A stretch of 64,000 bases of DNA from JAKSCF01 sp028279945 (GTDB lineage Bacteria > Bacillota > Clostridia > Peptostreptococcales > JAAYPU01). The DNA lies in the NCBI GenBank assembly GCA_028279945.1, contig JANQMT010000092.1, forward strand, positions 1 through 64,000. Reading direction: 5' to 3'. The translations under genes were made by a program, and so were the position numbers. The notes below the pieces were generated by a model that worked only from the letters and a program-made list of their open reading frames with translations, was not told the origin of the DNA and searched no databases. Position 1 is the stretch's first letter. The number at the start of each line of letters is the position of its first letter. Below are positions 52,321-61,288 of the stretch, in pieces.

Positions 52321-55300
52321 TTACTGTTCATGTGTTATCAGGTTACCGAATAATTTTTTTAATTTACTTTGAATTTTCAAAATCCTGTGTTCAACACTGA
52401 TATAAATTACAGGTACAACAATTAGTGTTAAGAAGGTGGACATCAGTAGGCCTCCCATAAATGAAAGTGCCATAGGTCTGAATAAGACACCGCCTGACAA
52501 CGCCATTGGAAGCAGCCCAAGCACTGTGGTTGTTGTACTGAGTACTACCGGCCTGAATCTCACATCTGCAGCTCTTTTACACGCATCAATAATCTCTGTT
52601 CCTTTTCGTCTTTCGCCATTGATATAATCAATCAAGATAATGGCATTATTGACCACCACACCAAATAAGCTTAAAAAGCCCAGCATAGCAAATATGGACA
52701 TGGTCTGCCTAAATAGGATCAAAGCCAAAATGGATCCGATAAATGAAAGGGGTATTGTGAGCAATATAACGATGGGCTGAATGGTTGATTTAAATTGAAG
52801 CATCAAGATGATATACACTAAGAAGACTGCAAATAAGCCTGCAAATCGCATATCGCCTGTGGCTCTTTCCAGTTTTCCCTTTTCTCCTTCTGTTACCAAT
52901 TCAATGTTTTGATACCCTTTATCCAATATGATTTTTTCCAATTCAGTTTGTATTTTTATGGCATTATAACCTGCCAAAGGGCTGGCAGAAATACTGACAG
53001 ATGGTTTATTATCATATCGAACCAGCCTGCTGACTTCAGATTCCATGGTAACATTGCCGAATTTTTTAAGCGGTAAGACCATTTGTGTCATGGATGAACG
53101 TAACGGCAGATTCTTAAATTCATCTATATCATTCACCACACCTTTTAGGTTAATATCATACTCTTTTTCATTTTGTCTGAAAACACCTATGGTTCGGCCC
53201 ATCAGGGCGATATTCATTTCATTTTGTATTTCAGCAGAGGTCATACCCATCCCTAATGACTGCTCCTTATTGATATTGAATTTATAGTTGTAGCTTTCTC
53301 CTTCTAAGTCATTGAAAACATTCTTTGTGCCTTTCATGTTGTATAAAACGTCCGTTACTTCTTGCCCTATTTCTTTCAGCGCTTCCTTATCTTCACTGAG
53401 CAGCCTGACTTGGATGGGAGAACCATCTCCTGTCATCTCAAATTCTTTAACCTCCATGTTGGCGCCTGTAATCTTTTTGTTCAAACTATTTTGTAAATAG
53501 TCTACAAATTCAGGATTGGAATCAAATCGATTGGTTTTATCTAAATCAAACTCTATAATAATCTGAGCAATATTCTTTGCTGAAGGCCTATACGTTACGG
53601 ACATATGAAATCTGGGGAAGTCTCCGCCAATGGTTGCATAACAATTTTCGATCTCTTCTTGTTCTTTGAGAAATTCTTCTATCATTTTGACTTCTTCTTT
53701 ACTTTTCTTAAAATCAGTGGTAAATTCAGTTTCTACATTGATATAAAGAATATCTTTCTCTTCTGTGGGATAAGAGCTTTGCTCCAAAAAACCTGAAAGT
53801 ACCATCACCAAAACCAGTGATAAAACAGCGATGCCCATGGTCTTCCATCGATGATGAATAGCAATATTTAATAGCTTTGCAAATCCGTTTTTTATTCTAT
53901 GTTTTCTTACCTTATCTTTGGTTTTCTTAAAAAATGAATAGGCAAACACAGGTATAAATAACATGGCAATCAAGTATGAAGCTGAAAGCGCAATAATTAC
54001 AATCTTTGGAATACTGCCGATAAAAGCGCCTACTGCAGCCGGAAGCATCATCAGAGGCGAGAAAGAAGCAGTTGTCGTTAAAGTGGATGCCAACACAGGC
54101 TTAGCCACTTCTTTAACCCCATTCATACAGGCATCTTTCCTATTTTCATCATTATCAATGTGCCCCTGTATGGAATCCGAAACAACAATGGCATTGTCCA
54201 CTAACATACCCAGCACCAAGATAAGGGCAGCAAGGGACAGCATATGAAATTTCATTTCCAATAAAAACATAGAAGAAAATGTAATAAAAATAGCTAACGG
54301 AATGGCTAAAGAAACAATAAGAGAGTTTCTAAGCCCCATTCCAAGCATGATGACAAGCACAACAATGAAAATTCCCTGAATGAGATTCATCGAAAATTCA
54401 CTTATGGAATCTCCAATGGTCTCAGGAATAAAAGTTATTTCGGAGACCTCTAATCCTTCAGGTAATAGAGGCACATGTTTTTCTAATCTGCTCCTTACCT
54501 CTTCTCCTGCAAATATAATATTGGAGTCCTGTTTAAAATAAACACTTAAAAAAACATTGGGCAAGCCATTTACGGTTGCTTCAAATTCAATATCCTCCAG
54601 GTCCATTCGGATATCCGCAACTCTGTCAAGAGTAATCACTTCTCCTTCTATTTCGTTACGTTTAATAATGACTTTCTTGATCTCATCTATGGTTTCAAAA
54701 TTTCCGTTTGTTTTGACATTTATTCTGTAATCATCATTTTCAACCGCGCCAATAGGAATCACCATATTTTGAGCCTGCAATACATTGGCTATGTCACTCA
54801 ATGCCAGCCCATAATAATTTAACTTCTCAATATCAACATCTACTTTTACCACTTGGTCACGCACGCCGTCAATTTCTATCTTTTCGATACCATCGATGTC
54901 TATTAATTTATCTTTTAAAAGTTCTGCATAATAATCCAGCTGATCATAAGTATATGCTTTACCGGAAAGTGCCATAATTGCCCCCGGCATATCCATGACA
55001 TCTGTTTCCACTGTTACTTCTTCTACACCGTCCGGTAGTTCGGTCTTTAAATCTTCCATCCAACGTCTTAAGGTGTCCCATCGTTCTTCTATCTCTTCTG
55101 CTGACAGACCGGCGTCTACAACCAAAAACGTCATGGACATACTGTTATAAATAGTAGATTTTGACCAATAGTAATCATCTATTTCAATTATTTTTTCTTC
55201 TAATTTTTTCGTTGCATTCTCTTCCATTTCTTTTGGTGTTGCACCAGGATATATGATGTTAATATAGCATGCAGGCAAGGTTGTATCCGGATATTCCTGC

Positions 55301-55410
55301 TTAGGTATTTTTTGATATGCCAGCAAACCCGATATAAAAATCATGAACACTATGAAGTATATAACCGATTTATTTTCTATGAAAGACTTTACAAATCCTC
55401 TTTTCTCCAT
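52321..55410 (-). CDS. RND-family efflux pump inner-membrane protein
   Basis: 1029 residues, 12 helices and two large external loops. It has the N-terminal VKSFIENKSVIYFIVFMIFISG, YPGATPKEMEENATKKLEE, and the proton-relay helix LVLGMLVDNAIVVSD near 395-410 with its repeat LFGVVVNNAIILIDYING near 880. AcrB-like, of the hydrophobe/amphiphile type common in Gram-positive bacteria without an outer-membrane partner. Partner adaptor gene directly upstream. Exports an unknown compound; the co-transcribed methyltransferase and iron control hint at a modified small molecule. Confidence 0.94.
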   Translation of the reverse strand: MEKRGFVKSFIENKSVIYFIVFMIFISGLLAYQKIPKQEYPDTTLPACYINIIYPGATPKEMEENATKKLEEKIIEIDDYYWSKSTIYNSMSMTFLVVDAGLSAEEIEERWDTLRRWMEDLKTELPDGVEEVTVETDVMDMPGAIMALSGKAYTYDQLDYYAELLKDKLIDIDGIEKIEIDGVRDQVVKVDVDIEKLNYYGLALSDIANVLQAQNMVIPIGAVENDDYRINVKTNGNFETIDEIKKVIIKRNEIEGEVITLDRVADIRMDLEDIEFEATVNGLPNVFLSVYFKQDSNIIFAGEEVRSRLEKHVPLLPEGLEVSEITFIPETIGDSISEFSMNLIQGIFIVVLVIMLGMGLRNSLIVSLAIPLAIFITFSSMFLLEMKFHMLSLAALILVLGMLVDNAIVVSDSIQGHIDNDENRKDACMNGVKEVAKPVLASTLTTTASFSPLMMLPAAVGAFIGSIPKIVIIALSASYLIAMLFIPVFAYSFFKKTKDKVRKHRIKNGFAKLLNIAIHHRWKTMGIAVLSLVLVMVLSGFLEQSSYPTEEKDILYINVETEFTTDFKKSKEEVKMIEEFLKEQEEIENCYATIGGDFPRFHMSVTYRPSAKNIAQIIIEFDLDKTNRFDSNPEFVDYLQNSLNKKITGANMEVKEFEMTGDGSPIQVRLLSEDKEALKEIGQEVTDVLYNMKGTKNVFNDLEGESYNYKFNINKEQSLGMGMTSAEIQNEMNIALMGRTIGVFRQNEKEYDINLKGVVNDIDEFKNLPLRSSMTQMVLPLKKFGNVTMESEVSRLVRYDNKPSVSISASPLAGYNAIKIQTELEKIILDKGYQNIELVTEGEKGKLERATGDMRFAGLFAVFLVYIILMLQFKSTIQPIVILLTIPLSFIGSILALILFRQTMSIFAMLGFLSLFGVVVNNAIILIDYINGERRKGTEIIDACKRAADVRFRPVVLSTTTTVLGLLPMALSGGVLFRPMALSFMGGLLMSTFLTLIVVPVIYISVEHRILKIQSKLKKLFGNLITHEQ

Positions 55411-55430
55411 GATTGACCTCCTTCCTTTTG

Positions 55431-56558
55431 CTAATTTATAATAACTCTTTCTCCACCACGCAGCACTTTGTTTCCTATTGTAATGACTTTTTCGTTATTG
55501 GCAATACCGTCTATAAATACATACTCTTTATCATAACCCATAATAGCTACAGTTCTTTTTATTGCATGGTCGTCATCCACTACAAATACAAAAGGTTCTC
55601 CATCGTTCAATACTGCATTTACAGGAATTTTTATGCCTTCTTTTTCTCCAATATTCACTTGGACCTTTACGATTGTATATAGAGGTATAATATTTTCCTG
55701 TATGGCTACTTCGGCTTTATATAAAAGTGTTTTTGAATCCAAAACATCTGATACGGAAGCCACATAGCCGTAAATCACTTTAGAGTCATATATAATTTTA
55801 ACTTCATCATTTAATTTGACATTTTGTTTTTCATCCGCAGATAAACCTATGGTAACTTGTGCATTTTCTGATCCAACTGCAATAACCGGAGCATTTTTAC
55901 TGACTTGATTGCCTTCTTTAACAAAAATGTTTTTCACATATCCATCGATACTGCTTCTTAATTCTCCATTTGCAAATTGAGTTCTTTTTATTTCATAGCT
56001 TGATAAAGCACTTTCATAGTTTGATTTGGTTAAATCAACTGCACTAACTCTGCCTATATCATAATCCTCCGCTGCAATATTCAAACGCAGCTGTGCATTT
56101 TCATATTCGCTCTTTGAAACAGCACCTGTTTCATAAAGCTTTTCGATATCTTCAAAATCATTTTTGGCTTTCTCATAGTTGGATTCTGCCTTCTCAAAAT
56201 TGTTCTGAGCATTTTCATATGCTGCTTTGGCGGATGTTACTTTTAATTGACTGATCTCAAGTAAATTTTTATAATCCTTTTCATCCAGCTTTGCTAATAC
56301 ATCTCCAACTTTTACCCTTTGACCGGACTTAACTTGTATATTTTCAAGTCTTCCTTCCATTTTAAAGCTGTAGATGATCTCTTCATCATTGCTGACAACG
56401 CCGGGCAGTGAAATTTTTTTATCATAGGTAGCTTCTTTCACCTGCAATATTTCTACCGGTACTTCTTTTTCATTTTTCATTGTGTCTTCTTCACCGCCAC
56501 ATCCGGACAATAATGCCACTAAAGCAACCATGACCATAAGACGCTTTTTTTTAATCAT
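55431..56558 (-). CDS. RND periplasmic-adaptor-type lipoprotein (membrane fusion protein)
   Basis: 375 residues. A lipobox LLSGC (Cys near residue 20) is followed by a barrel-sandwich half (GRLENIQVKSGQRVKVGDVLAKLDEKDY), a long alpha-hairpin coiled coil (about 90-165, repeated NFEKAESNYEKAKNDFE), the second half (IDGYVKNIFVKEGNQVSKNAPVIAVG) and a C-terminal beta-barrel. It lies 20 nt upstream of the RND pump gene. Confidence 0.93.
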   Translation of the reverse strand: MIKKKRLMVMVALVALLSGCGGEEDTMKNEKEVPVEILQVKEATYDKKISLPGVVSNDEEIIYSFKMEGRLENIQVKSGQRVKVGDVLAKLDEKDYKNLLEISQLKVTSAKAAYENAQNNFEKAESNYEKAKNDFEDIEKLYETGAVSKSEYENAQLRLNIAAEDYDIGRVSAVDLTKSNYESALSSYEIKRTQFANGELRSSIDGYVKNIFVKEGNQVSKNAPVIAVGSENAQVTIGLSADEKQNVKLNDEVKIIYDSKVIYGYVASVSDVLDSKTLLYKAEVAIQENIIPLYTIVKVQVNIGEKEGIKIPVNAVLNDGEPFVFVVDDDHAIKRTVAIMGYDKEYVFIDGIANNEKVITIGNKVLRGGERVIIN

Positions 56559-56578
56559 TTAACTCTACTCCTTTACTA

Positions 56579-56594
56579 AAACCCAGATTATCCA
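56579..56594. repeat. Copy of a 16-bp motif shared with the 58.5-kb inverted repeat
   Basis: AAACCCAGATTATCCA, with the adjoining palindrome GATTATCCATAATC at 56586-56599, just upstream of the adaptor gene. It matches both arms of the inverted repeat at 58545-58615 (consensus AAACCCAGATTATYCA). Confidence 0.55.
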
Positions 56595-56696
56595 TAATCA
56601 ATTCCAAAATTCACAAATGAACTGTGGAAAACTGACCGCCTTTTCCCAAAAACTAAAAAATTTTGAGATTACTCTCAAATTTTTTTGATAAAACTT

Positions 56697-57299
56697 CTAT
56701 TTTATTCTTTCATGAAGCGGTATAACGTAATTATCTTTGTATAATTCCATAAAAAGTTCCCAAAGTTCTTCTTTATCATAATTATATTTTTCAGCGAAAA
56801 AATCTTCAAAAACCACATACATATGAAACGGCATACTTCCAAAAAACAAAAATTCTATGATAAATTTCATTTGCGTTTTTTCATCATCCTTACAATGTTT
56901 TTCAGAACGAGCCTTTAGATATTCTAAAAATGAATCCATATATAGAGGTGTCTGGTTTTCTTTATGGGTAGCCTTTAGGAATTCCTGCATCATAATCCGT
57001 ATAATATCGCTTCTGCCCCTAACCTTTTCAGCTATTTTCTCAATTATGCTCATCATATAATCCAGAGTAAACTCTTGTGCGCTGTCGCTCATTTTTTGAT
57101 GCATTTCATATAGGTCATCGGTGCCGTTTGCTAATATTTCGGTTAATATATCTTCTTTTTTTTCAAAATAATAATATATTAAAGACTTTGCCACACCAAC
57201 CTCTTTGGCCAAGCGACCCACACTGGTTGCTTCGTATCCATCTTTAGAAAACAAATGTTTTGCGGTTTCTAAAATAGCCGTTTTGGAATCATCTTCCAT
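56697..57299 (-). CDS. TetR-family regulator of the RND operon
   Basis: 200 residues from the ATG at 57299, 8 nt after AAAGGA; a longer frame to 57308 crowds that site. N-terminal helix-turn-helix: AILETAKHLFSKDGYEATSVGRLAKEVGVAKSLIYYYFEKKEDIL. The rest is the helical ligand-binding domain. First gene of the TetR-adaptor-RND-methyltransferase operon, with its own operator at 57322-57348. It probably represses the operon until the pump substrate binds. Confidence 0.92.
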   Translation of the reverse strand: MEDDSKTAILETAKHLFSKDGYEATSVGRLAKEVGVAKSLIYYYFEKKEDILTEILANGTDDLYEMHQKMSDSAQEFTLDYMMSIIEKIAEKVRGRSDIIRIMMQEFLKATHKENQTPLYMDSFLEYLKARSEKHCKDDEKTQMKFIIEFLFFGSMPFHMYVVFEDFFAEKYNYDKEELWELFMELYKDNYVIPLHERIK

Positions 57300-57321
57300 T
57301 CGCACCATCCTTTCAATTAAT

Positions 57322-57348
57322 TTAAGATAGACCTATCGGTCAGCTTAA
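57322..57348. promoter_or_regulatory. TetR-type operator
   Basis: Inverted repeat with outer arms TTAAG/CTTAA and inner core GACCTATCGGTC, directly after the -10 (57348-57353) of the TetR promoter and ahead of its ribosome site. Cores of the form GACCNNNNGGTC are typical of TetR-family operators. Confidence 0.8.
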
Positions 57349-57393
57349 GTATATACTTTTTTATATCATATGTCAATAATGATTCTCATTTTC
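57348..57393 (-). promoter_or_regulatory. Promoter of the efflux operon with overlapping Fur box
   Basis: Minus strand: TTGACA (57371-57376), a 17-bp spacer and TATACT (57348-57353). A Fur box, AATAATGATTCTCATTTTC on the plus strand at 57375-57393 (17 of 19), overlaps the -35 edge, so both iron and the TetR ligand should gate the operon. Confidence 0.82.
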
Positions 57394-57448
57394 ATTTATG
57401 CTTTTTAATAAAGAGATGGTTGAATTTAGTATTTTTCTTTATGTTGCT

Positions 57449-58525
57449 TTATGCGTCCTTTTCTGTATGTAAATTCATGCTTAAGACGCCTGTTTTCATA
57501 ACTGCTTTTCGGAGCAATGTATGGTACATAAAGGGTGACTTCATATTTTTCAACATAATATTTGCTCTTAATTTCTTACAATTGTGATGATAATTTTTTA
57601 TAACATTTGAGCTGCAGTTATTCAGCGCATCAGAAAGTGCTATAGCACTCCGCATAGCATAGCTGAAGCCTTCTGCAGAACTAGGACTGATAAATCCGGC
57701 ACTTTCACCTAAAAGAAAAATGTTTTTTTCTCCTAATGCAAGATTTTTCACTGATGTGGGTCGTAAGATATAAGCGCCTTCACGGTGTTCTAATTCGCCT
57801 AATTTAAAACCTTTATTCATCAGTTTTTCCTTCAATAGTTGAAACTTTTCATTGACTTTGTCTCTAAAGGGAATAGCAGATCCTACTATGACACATTCCT
57901 CTTTGGGTATGGTCCATGAATAGAAATCTGTTATTTCACTATCAAAAATAGTTGTAAAGTAAGGCATTGCAGGTTTTATACGATACCATTCCTGTATTGA
58001 TGCATACTTTTCAATTTGATCCTTACCTATCAGCTTCTTACGAATCAGTGAAGCACCGCCATCTGCACCTACTAAGCACTTCGTATTCACTTTATACTGG
58101 CTGCTACCCTTAGAATAAATAACATCAATACTTCCATCTGATTTTTTCTCATAATTTTTAAATACAGTTCCAAATTCTTTATTTACATTTTGAGGTATTA
58201 AATCCACCAGCCATTGATCAAATTCTTCCCTATCCACATTGATATAATGCCTTTGATAATATCTTTCTATCCGGTTATCAAAATCCAATGTTCTTACAGT
58301 AAATAGCTGAGGGCCTACAAGGGTTTCTTTTGGAACGCCTAGCCCCAATTGCGCGATGACCTTCTGTGCATCCGGTGCCAGCAATCCACCACAGCACTTT
58401 ACTATCTGTCTGTCTTTATGATTGAATAACCGCTTATCTAAAAGTAATATTTTATAAACTTTCTTAAGCAGTCTCGCCAGCGTCGCTCCGGCCGGGCCAC
58501 CCCCGACAATAACAATATCGTACAT
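57449..58525 (-). CDS. FAD-dependent oxidoreductase, geranylgeranyl-reductase family
   Basis: 358 residues. FAD-binding GGGPAGATLARLL at 8-20, then KCCGGLLAPDAQ near 43-54, LVGADGGASLIRKKL near 150 and LLGESAGFISPSSAEGFSYAM near 270, the family's second FAD motif with the PSSAEG signature. The family reduces isoprenoid double bonds (including BchP/ChlP of chlorophyll synthesis and archaeal lipid enzymes), and many members are uncharacterised. No isoprenoid genes are nearby. It is transcribed after the cupin gene, separated from it by a large inverted repeat. The electron acceptor role near the nitrogenase-like genes is speculation. Confidence 0.82.
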   Translation of the reverse strand: MYDIVIVGGGPAGATLARLLKKVYKILLLDKRLFNHKDRQIVKCCGGLLAPDAQKVIAQLGLGVPKETLVGPQLFTVRTLDFDNRIERYYQRHYINVDREEFDQWLVDLIPQNVNKEFGTVFKNYEKKSDGSIDVIYSKGSSQYKVNTKCLVGADGGASLIRKKLIGKDQIEKYASIQEWYRIKPAMPYFTTIFDSEITDFYSWTIPKEECVIVGSAIPFRDKVNEKFQLLKEKLMNKGFKLGELEHREGAYILRPTSVKNLALGEKNIFLLGESAGFISPSSAEGFSYAMRSAIALSDALNNCSSNVIKNYHHNCKKLRANIMLKNMKSPFMYHTLLRKAVMKTGVLSMNLHTEKDA

Positions 58526-58544
58526 TTAATCTCTCCTTGATTCA

Positions 58545-58615
58545 AACCCAGATTATTCACGATAAACTACAAAATACTTGTACCTTTTTAGTAGTTTCCA
58601 TGAATAATCTGGGTT
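58545..58615. repeat. Long inverted repeat between flavoprotein and cupin genes
   Basis: The arms 58545-58570 and 58591-58615 are complementary over about 25 bp with two or three mismatches (outer ends AACCCAGATTATTCA, inner ends AAACTAC), around a 20-nt loop. The right arm includes the first bases of the cupin stop codon region. No T-run follows, so it is not a standard terminator. A related half-site lies at 56579. Confidence 0.75.
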
Positions 58616-58913
58616 AAATTTTGATAACAAATACTTCAGTATGTTCTTCCCCTTTATTTCCTAAGATGGTTTCAATCCCTTTTTTCACGTGAACAACTTG
58701 TCCGGGCTGATATACCTTTTCTTCTTCATCCTCTACAGTTAAGGAAAGGTTTCCTTGCATAATAATGATGTATACCATAGCATCTGTCGGATGTTTGGGA
58801 AAGACTTTACCCGGTTCAATCACTACATGGTTCAGCATTAAGTTTTCATCTGTCAATATATTTTCAAACAGGTCCTCTTTTGTTATGGAATAATTAAAAA
58901 CTTCGCTCTTCAT
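58614..58913 (-). CDS. Small cupin-domain protein
   Basis: 99 residues. A single cupin barrel: HVVIEPGKVFPKHPTDAMVYIIIMQGNLSLTV near 29-60, then YQPGQVVHVKKGIETILGNKGEEHTEVFVIKI. Only part of the metal-binding His/Glu set of motif 1 is kept (His in FPKHPTD), so metal binding is uncertain. Co-directional with the flavoprotein gene, 88 nt upstream of it. Function unknown. Confidence 0.82.
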   Translation of the reverse strand: MKSEVFNYSITKEDLFENILTDENLMLNHVVIEPGKVFPKHPTDAMVYIIIMQGNLSLTVEDEEEKVYQPGQVVHVKKGIETILGNKGEEHTEVFVIKI

Positions 58914-58936
58914 GGCTAATCTCCTTTTAAAATTTG

Positions 58937-59070
58937 TTATATCATATACGCATACATGTCTTCTACTTTTTCATTCATATACTTTTGCATATCACTAATG
59001 GCTTGATTGTAAATGTGATTTCCAGTACTGCCATTTTTCTCTGTTCTTTAGAAAGTTCAATCTTAGTCAT
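58937..59070 (-). pseudogene. Remnant of a DUF2164-family gene
   Basis: Behind a good GGAGG, the ATG at 59070 opens MTKIELSKEQRK, the usual N-terminus of DUF2164 proteins, but that frame ends after about 30 codons. In another frame the same stretch continues as HIYNQAISDMQKYMNEKVED and MYAYMI, the family's C-terminus, to the TAA at 58937. The middle of the domain (LLDFFLEEIG-type segment) is missing. The gene has an internal deletion with frameshift. Confidence 0.75.
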
Positions 59071-59119
59071 AATAGTCCTCCATTTTTTATCTACACTACC
59101 TTATTTATTTTATATCAAT

Positions 59120-59815
59120 TTAATCGGTTTGCATATAGCCTGACTTATCCATATAGGCTTGAATGTGTTTAACCCTATCCATTCTTCCTCGTTTTCTGTT
59201 TATATTAAGCTGTAATACTAAAGGCGGGACTTTTATTTCAAACCCTCTCCAATTAACACTCTCTAAATGATTTTTAGCGTACGGCCCGCAATCGATAGGC
59301 TCCGGATCATCTAAACAGGGGTTGGGATCAGAAGCAATATCTATTCTGGCATGATGGAAAATAACACCGAAATCCTTTGTCAACCAGCCTCCGGTATCGA
59401 TGATCGGCTCTACGATATGGTCAGCAAAAATATCACTTATTTCACTGACATGTTTAGAATCAATCATAATATCAACATCATGAGGGTTTAACGGAATGCC
59501 TCTTATGCAAGCTGCGCAGCTGCCGGTTAACCACCAATCTACGCCTGTACCATGAACTTCCTTAACAAATTCATAAAGCGCTGTTTCCCAGGGAATAGGC
59601 TTAAAATACCCTAATTGATCAAACATTTCTTGTGCATTTCTTTTATAATTGACCTTGATCTTTTCAAGATTTGGGATATCTTTTGAAAATCTTTTAATAT
59701 AGGTGTTCCCATCTTTTTCATAAAAACACATTTTAAATACTTCCTCATATTTTAGGTCGAATTCTGATAATGTAAAAACAACATCCTGTCCACATTTTTG
59801 AAAAGTAATTTGCAT
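59120..59815 (-). CDS. Nucleotidyltransferase-fold protein
   Basis: 231 residues. Near residue 90-115, WWLTGSCAACIRGIPLNPHDVDIMID has the GS and DxD arrangement of the polymerase-beta-like nucleotidyltransferase fold, and a third acidic position is likely in RIDIASD near 150. Similar to AbiEii-type or aminoglycoside nucleotidyltransferase-like proteins; not a recognised resistance enzyme. No partner antitoxin gene is adjacent. It is separated from the upstream nitrogenase-like operon by a terminator, so is probably independent. AAAGGAG precedes the ATG. Confidence 0.7.
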   Translation of the reverse strand: MQITFQKCGQDVVFTLSEFDLKYEEVFKMCFYEKDGNTYIKRFSKDIPNLEKIKVNYKRNAQEMFDQLGYFKPIPWETALYEFVKEVHGTGVDWWLTGSCAACIRGIPLNPHDVDIMIDSKHVSEISDIFADHIVEPIIDTGGWLTKDFGVIFHHARIDIASDPNPCLDDPEPIDCGPYAKNHLESVNWRGFEIKVPPLVLQLNINRKRGRMDRVKHIQAYMDKSGYMQTD

Positions 59816-60025
59816 AATATTCTCCTTTTATACACTTTTTTTGAGATCGGCAATATGCCTTTATCACATACTACCTTTAGCCGGTATCCTGTATAGAAAC
59901 ACAGCATATCATACAAACTATCGGATGGTCTTGATTTGAGTTGCAAAGATATTAAATCACTTTACATTCTAATTTCTTTTCAAAACCTTATATTTTCAGT
60001 ATAATACTTCTATATAAATAGATGC
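59816..60025 (-). other. Intergenic region upstream of the nucleotidyltransferase gene
   Basis: About 210 bp, AT-rich, part of a 318-bp stretch without a gene that also holds the terminator at 60026-60069. It presumably carries the promoter of the gene at 59120 (a TTGAAA and TATTAT on the minus strand are possible elements). A 64-codon frame at 59752-59946 overlaps that gene and has no ribosome site. Confidence 0.4.
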
Positions 60026-60069
60026 AAATAAAAAGACGGGGTGATCTTGAATCTTTTAGGATCACCCCG
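60026..60069 (-). terminator. Terminator of the nitrogenase-like operon
   Basis: A perfect 10-bp stem, CGGGGTGATC and GATCACCCCG (60037-60069), with a 13-nt loop, followed on the minus strand by TCTTTTTATTT. It is 64 nt past the stop of the solute-binding protein gene. Confidence 0.92.
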
Positions 60070-60133
60070 CCTATGGCCTGGCAGTATCGTAATGCTGAGC
60101 CTGCTTGTTCGTCCCTCATGGGTTTGATGAATC

Positions 60134-61288
60134 TTAATTATATCCCTCAGCTGCTGCTCTTGATGGATTTAAAATTTTATCAACCTCATCATCGGTTAAG
60201 TCATATTGATAGAAATCTTGATAATATATTTTGATTTCTTCTTTGATATCGTAATCATTAAAAATTTCAGGATAATTCTTTTGAGCTAACCACTTTAACA
60301 TCAACGGAGAGTCACCACAAGGCGGGAACCATCTGTATATACCCAACGGTATTTTATAAACCTGCTTATTTTTAACAGCCTTTAAATTGCTCCAATCCTG
60401 CCCATCAATGGTGTTGTTATATAGATCTTCCGGTTGTACATCTGTAAAGTTAGATATGTAAATGATCTCCGGGTCCCATACATATATTTGTTCCATGTTA
60501 ACCGGCTTTTTGATGTCAATATCGTTTTCCGCTACATCAACAGCACCTGTCGCTTTCAGCCAATGATTGCCGAAGAATCCTTTTCCGGATACAACAATAT
60601 TTTTCTCAGCCATTGTAAAAATCATTAAGCCCTGTATTTTATCTTCTTCTTTTAAATCCACTAACTTTTCATCAATGTCCTTTTGAACTTGACGACCATA
60701 GTCTATGACTTTTGCTGCTTTTTCTTCTTGATTGGTAATTTGTCCTAATAGTTCTAACCATGAATTTAATGTTTCTACAGAATCCCCTTGGGCGATGGAC
60801 ATGGTTTTTATACCAACAGCATTTATTCCTGTTCCCTCAATGGTTTCTAAATTACCGCCACCTGAGTCACCATACATAAATACAAGATCAGGATCTAGGC
60901 TGATTAACTCTTCCACATTTAGCTCATCTCCACTAATAAAACCTGTAGAAGCATCCAAAATTGAAGGGGCTAACTTTTTGAGTATTGAGTTTTCTGCTGC
61001 ACTTTTGGATGCAGGATGTATCCCTACAATCTCATCAGTAGAACCTGTTGCTAAATACCATACAGCCGGGAAAGGTAGTATTCTTCCGGTTACTATTTTT
61101 TCTATCTTCTCAGGAATTTCAACTTGCCGTCCATTTTGATCCGTTATCACCTTGGGTACATTTTCTTCTGCTCCTGCTTCAACAGGTGTTTCTTCCCCAG
61201 TTTGAACCTCACCTGTATCTTGTGCACACCCTGCTGCTGCTAAGCACAGCACCATCACTAAAAATAAAGTCAATATTTTTTTTAGCAT
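60134..61288 (-). CDS. ABC solute-binding lipoprotein coupled to nitrogenase-like genes (FecB/BtuF fold), copy 2
   Basis: 384 residues. Lipobox AAAGC with Cys near residue 21, then VGIHPASKSAAENSIL, ELNVEELISLDPDLVFMYGD and NMEQIYVWDPEIIYISNF. The C-terminal VYKIPLGIYRWFPPCGDSPLM matches the lipoprotein at 31990. Its ATG overlaps the stop of the NifK-like gene by 7 nt, so import and the reductase are made together. No permease or ATPase lies downstream before the terminator; they may be upstream beyond the window, or it may share the FecCD transporter at 33188-34998. The ligand is probably iron-chelate or tetrapyrrole class. Confidence 0.92.
   Translation of the reverse strand: MLKKILTLFLVMVLCLAAAGCAQDTGEVQTGEETPVEAGAEENVPKVITDQNGRQVEIPEKIEKIVTGRILPFPAVWYLATGSTDEIVGIHPASKSAAENSILKKLAPSILDASTGFISGDELNVEELISLDPDLVFMYGDSGGGNLETIEGTGINAVGIKTMSIAQGDSVETLNSWLELLGQITNQEEKAAKVIDYGRQVQKDIDEKLVDLKEEDKIQGLMIFTMAEKNIVVSGKGFFGNHWLKATGAVDVAENDIDIKKPVNMEQIYVWDPEIIYISNFTDVQPEDLYNNTIDGQDWSNLKAVKNKQVYKIPLGIYRWFPPCGDSPLMLKWLAQKNYPEIFNDYDIKEEIKIYYQDFYQYDLTDDEVDKILNPSRAAAEGYN

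Noticed and set aside
51287..58525. Taking the BchU-like and BchP-like proteins as evidence of chlorophyll synthesis
   Set aside because: Both are broad families common in non-phototrophs, and no chlorophyll or reaction-centre gene is present. Only the co-location is used as a clue.
59752..59946. 64-codon minus-strand frame upstream of the nucleotidyltransferase
   Set aside because: It overlaps the start of that gene in another frame and has no ribosome site or recognisable motif.
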